64,000 bases of DNA from Shinella granuli (lineage in GTDB: Bacteria; Pseudomonadota; Alphaproteobacteria; Rhizobiales; Rhizobiaceae). The stretch is taken from assembly GCF_004341885.1 (NCBI RefSeq), contig NZ_SLVX01000019.1:1-64000 (forward strand), written 5' to 3'. The notes beneath the pieces were generated by a model. The model saw only the letters and a program-made list of their open reading frames with translations. It was not told the DNA's origin and ran no database searches. Position numbers and translations under genes: made by a program. This document shows, piece after piece, positions 1 to 7,177 of this stretch; the first letter of the stretch is position 1, and the number at the start of each line of letters is the position of its first letter.

Positions 1-528
1 CGTTGCAGAAAGGAAATAGGTGGCCGGATTTTACTCCGCCCGCAGCAGCATTATGCCGCCGCTACCGTGGCCGACTTTTGCACCGCCGCTCTCACAGAAT
101 TCCTCCGCTCGCTCGAAGGTCAATACGCGGGGAAAGGTCAAGTGCGCCTTCGGACGGACAAAGACCCCATCAATGTAACATGCTCCTTCCAGTCGAAGGC
201 TACGCCGGCTTCATTTTCCCTCAACGGTAAATGCAGAGCACTCGTTCTGGTCTCGCGCGCGGTTGGCGCCGAATTGGTTCGTAGCGGCAACTCTTATCGA
301 GGATCCTACATCGGTGGAGGCTCGGGGCCTGCAAGGCTGACGGGAAAGCGCAACGGGAACACATTAAATCTGACGATCAACTGGGCAAAGAAGATCAACG
401 GCGACCGCCGCGCCCAGCTCTCCGTAGCCAAGACCGATCCTCATGGTCTCATCCTGACGACCACAGACAGGGATCCGAAATCGGGCAAGCCTGTCATCAC
501 CAGCAAAATTGTTTTGCAGCGCAAATAG
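1..528 (+). CDS. Hypothetical protein, 5' end cut by window edge
   Basis: The reading frame is open from the first base of the window to the stop at 526-528, so the true start probably lies upstream. An internal GTG at 67 would give 153 residues, but there is no good ribosome binding site before it. The visible part has a pattern of alternating beta-strand-like segments, for example YRGSYIGG and LTGKRNGNTLNLTINW, ending in a basic tail. That is typical of small secreted or periplasmic rhizobial proteins of unknown role. No catalytic motif is recognisable. I do not know its function. Confidence 0.6.
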   Translation, partial: RCRKEIGGRILLRPQQHYAAATVADFCTAALTEFLRSLEGQYAGKGQVRLRTDKDPINVTCSFQSKATPASFSLNGKCRALVLVSRAVGAELVRSGNSYRGSYIGGGSGPARLTGKRNGNTLNLTINWAKKINGDRRAQLSVAKTDPHGLILTTTDRDPKSGKPVITSKIVLQRK

Positions 529-719
529 GTTCGTAGCCAGCAACCTCTTAAGACGGCAAATCACCTGATCGAGACTGTCGCAGCGACAGACGGCCCGGTA
601 GTGCGCAGGTCCACCACCATAGCACCGTCAAAAACGCAATATGGATTCGGGGCCGTTCATTCAAACCGCTCCCTGCCAAGGCGCTTCCTGATAGGCGAGG
701 ATCGAGCGCCTTCAAAACA

Positions 720-971
720 CTAAATGGGGGACAGAGCGGCCACGACCGGGGCGCTGGCTGTGCAATGACCTTGTGAGATAAGATAGACCCCGCCGCCTAT
801 CAGGAACCCAACTGTCCCGTACACAACGAAAAGAAAGCGCGAGCGATAACTATCCCATCCTCGCATTCTCGAATTGACCTCGCAAGCGATCGAGAAAAGA
901 ACGAACCCGACCAAAGCATACCCGACCGCGCCATCACACCTGAAGATGCGTATGAAGTCATCCAAGCTCAC
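720..971 (-). CDS. Small two-helix membrane protein (83 aa)
   Basis: Start chosen at a GTG at 971 because GGAGG lies 7 bases upstream; the frame continues further upstream but only with arginine-rich, non-protein-like sequence. The 83-residue product has two hydrophobic segments, about residues 14-30 (YALVGFVLFSIAC) and 47-65 (FLFVVYGTVGFLIGGGVYLI), joined by a short basic loop, so it is probably an inner-membrane protein with both ends on the same side. No family is recognised. It stands alone between long non-coding stretches in an accessory region. Confidence 0.5.
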   Translation of the reverse strand: MSLDDFIRIFRCDGAVGYALVGFVLFSIACEVNSRMRGWDSYRSRFLFVVYGTVGFLIGGGVYLISQGHCTASAPVVAALSPI

Positions 972-1463
972 GCCTTGCCCTCCAACAAAGTTGTTAACCC
1001 GGTGATCTAGCGTGCCGTGAGGCAAAGCCTCGTTTGATGAGGCGAGGTGAAGGATGCAACATCCGGACGATTGAGTCGATAGAATAGCTGGATGATGCCA
1101 GCCGGGCGTGGTCGAACCGGACGCGGCCTCGCACTCTCGTGACAAACGGCAAGATTTCGGAGGTCGGCAAGCGCCACGCAGGTTACCGTCGGAACGCCTT
1201 CCCCAATTTTGCAAGCAAGGAAGGCCCCGCGCAGGCGCGAGCGGGCGCCGTCTCTGAAATGGTAATAGGAGGCGGCGCCTGCGGACATGCCCCGGCCTGC
1301 TTTCTCCCTGCATTGGCAGGGTATGCCGGCCGTGCGCTCAGCGAGCGGAGCATACGGGTTTCTGCCGCATGCCCCACTCTAACCCGCCAGACCTACAGGG
1401 GGATCAGACGGGCTGGCGGCCTTCTACTGTTCGCGCCCGACGCCCAGCCGAACATGGCAAGCT
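972..1463. other. Non-coding accessory stretch
   Basis: No convincing gene is visible in about 490 bases: the open frames here are short, arginine/proline-rich and lack ribosome binding sites. The only clear structure is the small perfect hairpin at 1306-1321, annotated separately. Confidence 0.5.
1306..1321. repeat. Hairpin copy 1, ATTG loop
   Basis: A perfect 6-bp inverted repeat, CCCTGC and GCAGGG, encloses the tetraloop ATTG. The same 16 bases recur at 4632-4647, where the stem is 8 bp. Both copies lie upstream of an RTX gene, about 410 and 110 bases before the respective start codons. No T tract follows, so it is not a standard terminator. Confidence 0.55.
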
Positions 1464-1547
1464 CTACAGCAGCGAGCATAAGGCGATCAGCACGGCCTCC
1501 AGCGCGTGGCCGAAGTTGCTCTTATCAATCTTGAAGCTGCCAAGCAT
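1464..1547 (-). CDS. Possible 27-aa peptide coupled to lipoprotein gene
   Basis: The ATG at 1547-1545 overlaps the stop of the upstream 40-aa lipoprotein ORF in a TGATG arrangement, which suggests translational coupling. The product begins MLGSFKIDKSNF and ends in a hydrophobic stretch (AVLIALCSLL). It may be a genuine micropeptide or the truncated start of a membrane protein. The coupling and the hydrophobic tail are the only support, so confidence is low. Confidence 0.25.
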   Translation of the reverse strand: MLGSFKIDKSNFGHALEAVLIALCSLL

Positions 1548-1669
1548 CAGCGTGCCCTTTCGAGTTCGAGGATAGTTTGAAGGTCGCGCCACTGGCGATC
1601 CTCGCGGGAGGCGCAGGCGGCAAGAAGGAGGCAGCATAGGGCTGCCGTAAGTTTTGTCCGGTTCGACAT
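1547..1669 (-). CDS. Small predicted lipoprotein (40 aa)
   Basis: The ORF encodes 40 residues starting MSNRTKLTAALCCLLLAACA: a basic n-region, a hydrophobic core and a lipobox LAAC. Signal peptidase II cleavage would leave a lipidated peptide of about 22 residues rich in charged amino acids (ASREDRQWRDLQTILELERAR after the cysteine, one residue past a 20-mer, so only its ends matter: an acidic/basic amphipathic stretch). Size and design resemble phage Rz1-type spanin lipoproteins or conjugative entry-exclusion lipoproteins, but no partner gene is recognised. Its stop overlaps the start of the next tiny ORF. It is too short for usual gene calling. Confidence 0.4.
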   Translation of the reverse strand: MSNRTKLTAALCCLLLAACASREDRQWRDLQTILELERAR

Positions 1670-1730
1670 GCGCCCATCTCGACTTTTGCGTGAATTGATG
1701 GTTCCCTCCCCTCAACTCAAGGAGGGGCAT

Positions 1731-2492
1731 ATGGCCAAGATCACGATTCACAAGAATTTCGGGCTCGACATGCGGGACTACGATTTCAGTACTCTATTCT
1801 TTGGCGATGACTACCGAGCCACATCGTCGATGTACCGCGTCAACTATTCGGATGGTACGGCAGACGAATTTCGCGGTTCCGGTTTCAAATATGATTCATC
1901 CGGCGAGCCTACCGCCGGCACGGTGACCAGCTACGCGACGTTCTATCAGGGCACGCGAGTTGCCTTCATTGAAGGAGCCAAGGTCAGCGCGACCGACATC
2001 GTGAAGGCTGCGAAGACCAGCAGCACCGCTGACGACGCGAAGATCATCGCCAAGGTTCTTTCTGGCAACGACGTCCTGCTCGGAGGAAACAAGGCGGACG
2101 CGCTGTTCGGGTTTGGCGGTAACGACAAGATCACCGGCGGCATTGGCGCTGACAAGCTCTACGGCGGCGCTGGCGCTGACACCTTCATCTTCAAATCAGT
2201 CAAGGACTCGACCGTTGCCGCTTCAGGCCGCGACAAGATTTTCGATTTCAGCCAGAAGGAAAAAGACAAGGTCGACGTTTCAGCAATCGACGCCAACTCC
2301 AAGGTCGGCGGCGATCAGAAGTTCAAGTTCATCGGCGATGACGCGTTCCACAAGAAGGTCGGTGAGCTGCGCTACGAAAAGAAGGGCGGAGACACTCTGA
2401 TTCAAGGCGACGTAAACGGCGATGGAAAGGCCGACTTCTCAATTGCGCTGGATCCTCTTATCAATCTGAAGGCCACAGACTTTATCCTGTGA
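1731..2492 (+). CDS. RTX calcium-binding secreted protein (253 aa)
   Basis: The ATG at 1731 is preceded by AAGGAGGG at 1719-1726. An upstream in-frame start at 1668 has no such site. Residues 1-110 are unique, with no signal peptide. Residues about 130-165 hold glycine/aspartate repeats of RTX type (GGNKADALFGFGGNDKITGG, then LYGGAGADTF) that bind calcium. The rest is an M10-peptidase-like C-terminal domain ending DFIL, the usual shape of a type I secretion signal. No protease zinc motif is present, so the role is probably structural or adhesive. The last 82 residues match the paralogue at 4755-5909 at 60 positions. No type I secretion genes are in the window. Confidence 0.85.
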   Translation: MAKITIHKNFGLDMRDYDFSTLFFGDDYRATSSMYRVNYSDGTADEFRGSGFKYDSSGEPTAGTVTSYATFYQGTRVAFIEGAKVSATDIVKAAKTSSTADDAKIIAKVLSGNDVLLGGNKADALFGFGGNDKITGGIGADKLYGGAGADTFIFKSVKDSTVAASGRDKIFDFSQKEKDKVDVSAIDANSKVGGDQKFKFIGDDAFHKKVGELRYEKKGGDTLIQGDVNGDGKADFSIALDPLINLKATDFIL

Positions 2493-2856
2493 GCTGCTGA
2501 CTGGGGCGGCGGCCGGGTTCTGCATTTTAGCAGCCGCCTCTCACTTCGCTCTTGCCACACATGGTTCCGTGAATTCGCCCCGCCAAATCCCGGGGCGATC
2601 GGCCTTGGCGCGGTTCTGCGCGGCAGCTTCCTTGCCGCAACGATATTCCTCGCCCGTCTCGTCCTGGTATCGCTGCCAGCTTTCCGGCACGGCACCGGGG
2701 CGGCTTGTATCGCAGGGACCGCGCTCATGTGCGCCTCCGGGTCTTCGGGTCGCACTGGTCGATGATCCATACCCCGCATCGGCCACCAGTTCACGCGCCC
2801 AGGCAATGCCCTTGGCGGCTTTCAGGAGGCTATTGCGATGAGGAGGGCAATGAGCT
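2493..2856. other. Decayed stretch, no intact gene
   Basis: No ORF here has both a plausible start and protein-like composition. Short minus-strand segments look like frameshifted coding remnants, for example one reading VWIIDQCDPKTRRRT near 2750-2710 and one reading SWQRYQDETGEEYRCGKEAA near 2680-2630. They lie in different frames. I read this as debris of the same dead element as the integrase remnant at 3631-4153. Confidence 0.35.
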
Positions 2857-3090
2857 TCATTTGCCGACGCCTCCCCGGAAATCGTGGAGCAGCGGCGGCC
2901 GTGGTGTGTCGGCGTATTCGTCGGCCCGCTTCGATGCTGCTGGCGAGGCTTCAATCATGCGAAACGCCTCCGCCACGCCGTCGCTCGACCATTGGCGCGT
3001 TGGCAACTCGTCCTCATAGCCGGACCAGTCGGCATCGCCACCGTCCTCAAGGTCAGGGTCGCCGTCAAGCATATCGAGAAACTCAATCAT
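2857..3090 (-). CDS. Hypothetical acidic protein (77 aa)
   Basis: The product begins MIEFLDMLDGDPDLEDGGD. This acidic LDxxDGDPDLE opening is one I recall from small Rhizobiales hypothetical proteins, often near mobile elements. The start ATG overlaps the stop of the upstream hypothetical ORF (ATGA at 3087-3090), so translation is probably coupled. The rest is polar and proline-rich at the end, with no known domain. It may be complete or shortened compared with longer relatives. Confidence 0.5.
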   Translation of the reverse strand: MIEFLDMLDGDPDLEDGGDADWSGYEDELPTRQWSSDGVAEAFRMIEASPAASKRADEYADTPRPPLLHDFRGGVGK

Positions 3091-3559
3091 CTCCTCGGGA
3101 GGAGGGTAAACTTGATCTTACCATCCCGAAGCGCGGAGGCGAGTTCGGCGGACACCTTAGCCCAGCGAGAAAGCGCCGCGCCGCGGATAGGATTCACGCG
3201 CTCGATAGTCATCAGCGCCATCATATATTGCTCATCCGTCAGCACCGGCCGGCGCGTCGGACCCGGCGTGAAGCGGATACCAATCTCCGGGTGGTTCTCT
3301 CGAATAACCCGAGCAAGAATATCGAGAAGGTGGACCTCGATCCAAAAAAGCGGTTTAGGCATCGTTCGTTCCTCGCCGTCGATGTAAAACACGTCCCTTG
3401 GATATGGCAGCTCCGTCACCATCTCCGCGCCGGTCCAGTCTGACGGGAAAAGTGTCTTTCCTAACTGTCTGGCCGCTCGACAAGAAACACTTGACCGTAG
3501 GCGTCACCCGGCCAGCCAAGTCCACCGATCCAGAATAGTTTGTCGTCAATGTCCACCAT
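3087..3559 (-). pseudogene. Frameshifted hypothetical gene of the dead element
   Basis: The first 32 codons, from ATG at 3559, read MVDIDDKLFWIGGLGWPGDA and on to VERPDS, then stop at 3463-3461. Immediately after, in another frame, the sequence continues sensibly as LGKTLFPSDWTGAEMVTELP and runs to 3087. The two halves make one coherent protein if one base is restored near 3461-3475. The 3' part alone could still be translated from the ATG at 3422 (111 residues). The family is not named; I recall similar GLGWPGDAYGQ...GxxLFxxxWTGxE proteins in Rhizobiales accessory DNA. Alternatively these are two overlapping genes, but the 32-residue first half ends too abruptly for that. Confidence 0.5.
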
Positions 3560-3630
3560 CGCAGCACCTTGCGAAGCACCATGTTACCGCAGGGAAACCA
3601 GGCGGTGCATCCTGGCTTGCCGGCCTATCC

Positions 3631-4153
3631 CTACGGGTTCCTGTTATTCGTTCTGCACCAGGCGAAGCAGCTTGCCGCTCTTGCCGGTGGCATGATTTGC
3701 CACCGCTCCAGAAGCTTCCGACGCTGCTCCAGATAATCAGTACGGCATACGCACGCTCTACCTGGCCGCCGCCGACATGGCCTAGCGCCGTCTCTGCGAC
3801 TTCGTAGGCGACATCGGTTGTCTCAGCTATCCAGTCACGTAGGCTGTGCAGTTTCTTCGCCGCCTCGCGCCGCTGCTTCTTCCGCTCCTTGATCGGATCT
3901 ACATTTGCGCGGACGGAAGCGCGCCATTTGTCCGCGGCCTCGCGCGCCTCTTTCAATGAAACGTCCAGAAGGGAGCCAAGGCCCATCTCGCGGCGTCGGC
4001 CATCTTCTGGACGTTTTATTGGATGGTGACGCGAAGCACCCATTGCGCTCCGCCGTCCTCGCGCTTCACCAGCCACAGCCCGCCGCCACCAGCATGCTTA
4101 CCGGGAGGGAGCCCAGCAATGCCTCTTGCCGTTAGCCGATTGGTCGCTCGCAT
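3631..4153 (-). pseudogene. Remnant of P4-type tyrosine integrase
   Basis: Three frames carry consecutive parts of one integrase. From ATG at 4153: MRATNRLTARGIAGLPPGKH and WLVKREDGGAQWVLRVTI, then a stop at 4018-4016. The next frame: RPEDGRRREMGLGSLLDVSL followed by EAREAADKW and ANVDPIKERKK, the arm-binding (DUF4102-like) domain. It jumps directly to SLRDWIAETTD and ETALGH...VERAYA, the C-terminal catalytic region with the tyrosine, so about 200 core residues are missing. A further frameshift near 3740 precedes DYLEQRRKLLERW, ending at 3631. It cannot be active. This element's integration site is not identifiable; no tRNA gene is nearby. Confidence 0.8.
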
Positions 4154-4754
4154 GCCTCAGCCGGTCTATTTTCATCCCCCCGCCAATCCACCTTTTGCTG
4201 TGCGATTGGGTGATTGAGGGTAAAAATACATGATCCCGAACGAAACACGAACAGGGCGGCGGGTCAATGGCGTTGATAAGTGGTGGGCGAGCTTGGATTA
4301 CTCTGATATTACAATGGGATGCCCTCTAGCAGCACCATTATTTCCCCCCGAAAAGAACTTATTTTTTTTGAGCTTTTTGAGCTTTATGTCAGCTGTCGAG
4401 CGCATTGGCGATTTGCTCCTGCGCGAAACCGGACGCCACCTGCGTAGGCCCGGCAAGGTGGAGACCGATCGGATTGTCTGGCGGTACTGCCCATGGTGAT
4501 CCGATCGGCAAGGGCGGCCCGCTCGCAGCGTTGGTGTGCGGTTTCCCTCGCGTCGGCTATTGTGATCTCGTAGAATATCCGTGGCCCTGATCCAGGGCCG
4601 CTTCTCAAGAGACATGCAAGCCCTGTTCCGTCCCTGCATTGGCAGGGACCTGTTGCTCTGACGGCGACCGTATTTCCACCCCCTCCTCCACTGATCGCTC
4701 TCCCATTTTGCTGAAAGCTTGATACTATTCTTCGAACTGACGGGAGGGGGCTCG
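4154..4754. other. AT-richer non-coding junction, possible gene debris
   Basis: About 600 bases without a supported gene. Part of it (roughly 4200-4390) is clearly lower in GC than the rest of the window and contains T-rich tracts, as expected for the edge of transferred DNA. A 37-codon plus-strand frame from 4387 (MSAVERIGDLLLRETG...) and a minus-strand frame without a start codon, ending at 4402 and reading GLHLAGPTQVASGFAQEQIA, look slightly protein-like. Neither has a ribosome binding site. Confidence 0.4.
4630..4649. repeat. Hairpin copy 2, ATTG loop
   Basis: Perfect 8-bp stem GTCCCTGC/GCAGGGAC around ATTG. It contains the same 16 bases as the hairpin at 1306-1321. It lies in the probable leader of the downstream RTX gene (start 4755). 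Two identical hairpins upstream of two paralogous genes may be a shared regulatory site or leftovers of one duplication. Confidence 0.55.
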
Positions 4755-5909
4755 ATGGGTATCATAACATCCAACTACAGCGGAGAACTCGATGGCAAGA
4801 CTTCTGTTGTTGTCGGAGAGGACACGTATCGATGGGGCGAGGATCGGCTATTGTATGACATGGTCGACTTCAACGTCCCGACCGAGGGTCCCAGTTTTAC
4901 CGTCAATTTGAAGTTGAGCGGCTCGTCATGGGCCGTGAGTGTTATTCGCGCGAACATCAATGCGAACTTCAACATCACTGACGCGACGACCGGTACCAGC
5001 GATGCAGGTCGTGCCTACATTGACGTCCTGCTCGCCGGCGGCACCGGAACAAGTACCATTACCTTGAAGAATGCCCAGGTGGAGTCGCTCCTAGCCGGCA
5101 ATGGCGTCCAGAAGGTAACCGTTGGGTACTGGGTCAATCACATGGACCTCGGCGGTGGAAACGATCATGTCGTCATGACCGGCGGAGGCGAAGCGGAGAA
5201 TGTCATTCTGGGGACAGGGAATGACACGCTCACGACTGATACGGGGCTCATGGGAACCATCAACGGAGGCGGGGGAGCCGATGTCGTCAACCTCGGCAAG
5301 GGCGGCGCTGAATATGTCAACCTCGGCCGTGATGCCGATGAAATCATCCTCAGCGCACTGGCGGACAAGGAGCTTGTGGTGTCGCTGAATGGTGGCGAGA
5401 GAGTTCTGGGATCTGGAAAAGATTCTGACACCGTCAACTTCACTGCGTTTTCAGCCAGGCTGACCATCGACCTCAACGGCGCATCGAGCGTGAAAACCGG
5501 AAGCGGCGAATTCCACATTCGGAACTTCGAGAACGCGATTGGCGGTCGCGGTAAAGATACGCTGGTCTCGAATGGTGAGGCCAATATCCTCAAGGGCAAC
5601 GGAGGTGCCGATCTCTTCGTCTTCAAGACGGTGAAGGCCGCGACCGGCGACACGATCCTCGATTTCTCCCAGTCGCAGAAGGACAAGATCGACCTCGGCG
5701 GCATCGACGCCAGCACGAAGAGCGGCGGCGACCAGGATTTCAAGTTCATCGGCACCGCCGGCTTCCACAACAAGGCGGGTGAACTGCGCTACGACAAGAA
5801 GGGCGGCGACACATTCATCCACGGTGATGTAAACGGAGACGGCAAAGCGGATTTTTCTATCGCCATCGACGCCAACATCAATCTCAAGGCGAGCGATTTC
5901 ATTCTTTGA
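4755..5909 (+). CDS. RTX calcium-binding secreted protein (384 aa)
   Basis: The ATG at 4755 follows GGGAGGGGG at 4742-4750. No signal peptide. Residues 1-130 are predicted beta-rich and unique. About 140-210 carry degenerate RTX repeats (GGGNDHVVMTGGG, GTGNDTLTTD, GGGGADVVNLGKGGA), followed by LGRDADEI and an NFENAIGGRGKDTL repeat. The C-terminal 105 residues form the same domain as in the protein at 1731-2492 (GGADLFVFKTVK to LKASDFIL, 60 of the last 82 positions identical). Type I secretion and calcium-dependent folding outside the cell are inferred. No catalytic motif is seen; an adhesive or surface-layer role is possible. Confidence 0.85.
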   Translation: MGIITSNYSGELDGKTSVVVGEDTYRWGEDRLLYDMVDFNVPTEGPSFTVNLKLSGSSWAVSVIRANINANFNITDATTGTSDAGRAYIDVLLAGGTGTSTITLKNAQVESLLAGNGVQKVTVGYWVNHMDLGGGNDHVVMTGGGEAENVILGTGNDTLTTDTGLMGTINGGGGADVVNLGKGGAEYVNLGRDADEIILSALADKELVVSLNGGERVLGSGKDSDTVNFTAFSARLTIDLNGASSVKTGSGEFHIRNFENAIGGRGKDTLVSNGEANILKGNGGADLFVFKTVKAATGDTILDFSQSQKDKIDLGGIDASTKSGGDQDFKFIGTAGFHNKAGELRYDKKGGDTFIHGDVNGDGKADFSIAIDANINLKASDFIL

Positions 5910-6117
5910 CGGTCGTTAAGGCCGGGAGGCGCGTCGAAGCGGTGGCCTATCCAGCCTTAAGACGCCGCCCGGCCCATCATATCCATGCCGGTAAATCCGC
6001 GGTCATAATGCGCCCGGGGAGGATTTACCCATCACCGATGAAGTGGGTGGGCTTCCGCTCGTTTTGACCCCGAGGGGGTAGCAAGGCATTTCGGCTGCTC
6101 ACCACGCACCTTGACGC

Positions 6118-7098
6118 TCAGGTGCCGGATGGTGTCGCCGCCTTCCTGCGTGTCTGGCCGGGCGGTTCGCCGACGACGCGTTTGAAGGCGCGGGCGAAGG
6201 CGGCCTGGGAGCCGAAGCCGAGGCGGCGGGCGGCGGTGTCGATCGAGAGCTTGTCGCGACGGAACCATTGTTCGGCAAGGCGCATGCGCAGGGCAAGCAC
6301 GTAGCGCTGCGGCGTCACGCCCGTCACCTCGACGAAGCGTTTTGCGAAAACCGATCGGGAGCTGCCCATTTCCTCTGCCATGTCGGCGAGCGTCCAGTTG
6401 CGGCCGGGCTCGCGGTGGAGGGCGGCGATGACGCGGCCAAGGCGCGGATCGCGCAGCGCCTCGATCCAGCCCGTCGCATCGCCGCAGCCGCATTCCACCC
6501 AGCCGCGCACGATGGAGGCGGCGACCACGTCTGCAAGGCGCGCCAGGATGCCGGCCGAGCCGACGCGCTCCTCCCCCATCTCCCGCTCCATCGCGTCGAG
6601 CAGCGGCATCAGCTCCGGCTGGCGGCCGATCAGCGCGCCGACCGACATGATCTGCGGCATGAGGCCGACCAGCGGATGCAGCGTATCGAGCTCGAATTCC
6701 ATGCGCCCGGTGAAGATCAGCGTGTCGTTTTCCCGGTCGGCGGTCTTGATGCAGGCTTCCACCGCCGCCACATCGGCGCAGAGCGGCTTTCGCGTATAGC
6801 TGTCGTAGTCGCGGATCTGGACATGCGGCCCGGTGACGATCTCGTGCATCTCGCCGCGCGGCAGAAGCACGGCGTCGCCGCAGGCAAGTTCGCGCCCGGC
6901 CTCGCCCTGTGCGCGCAGCAGCACCTTGCCGCGGGAGACGAAATGAAAGCGGGCTTCCGGTCCCGCCGGGAAGCGGATGCCGAAGGGTGGGCTGAGCTGG
7001 AGCCGGCCGTAGCTCGCGCCGCGAAGGCGCATGCCCATCAGGAGCTCGCTGACGGGGTCATGCAGGTTTTTTACAGGGTCGGACGATTGATCAAACAT
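6118..7098 (-). CDS. AraC-family transcriptional regulator
   Basis: 326 residues from ATG at 7098; a longer open frame upstream overlaps the divergent promoter and is not protein-like. The N-terminal half (about 20-200) is a cupin-type ligand-binding domain (FRFPAG..., GKVLLRA, GDAVLLPRGEMHEI). Residues about 220-320 hold the two helix-turn-helix motifs of AraC/XylS proteins (WTLADMAEEMGSSRSVFAKR and DTAARRLGFGSQAAFARAFK). It is transcribed divergently from the MFS exporter at 7178, and the 79 bases between them must hold both promoters and operators. By this arrangement it probably controls that exporter in response to the exported compound. Confidence 0.85.
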   Translation of the reverse strand: MFDQSSDPVKNLHDPVSELLMGMRLRGASYGRLQLSPPFGIRFPAGPEARFHFVSRGKVLLRAQGEAGRELACGDAVLLPRGEMHEIVTGPHVQIRDYDSYTRKPLCADVAAVEACIKTADRENDTLIFTGRMEFELDTLHPLVGLMPQIMSVGALIGRQPELMPLLDAMEREMGEERVGSAGILARLADVVAASIVRGWVECGCGDATGWIEALRDPRLGRVIAALHREPGRNWTLADMAEEMGSSRSVFAKRFVEVTGVTPQRYVLALRMRLAEQWFRRDKLSIDTAARRLGFGSQAAFARAFKRVVGEPPGQTRRKAATPSGT

Positions 7099-7177
7099 TG
7101 CGGATAAAATGACATTGTGCGTCTTGCATTTCAACCCACCTCTTGGAGCACGCACTGCAACAGGAAAGGGATGGCAG

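Noticed and set aside
4298-4774. 158-residue minus-strand ORF in the low-GC junction
   Set aside because: No ribosome binding site, mixed basic composition, and it overlaps the start of the RTX gene.
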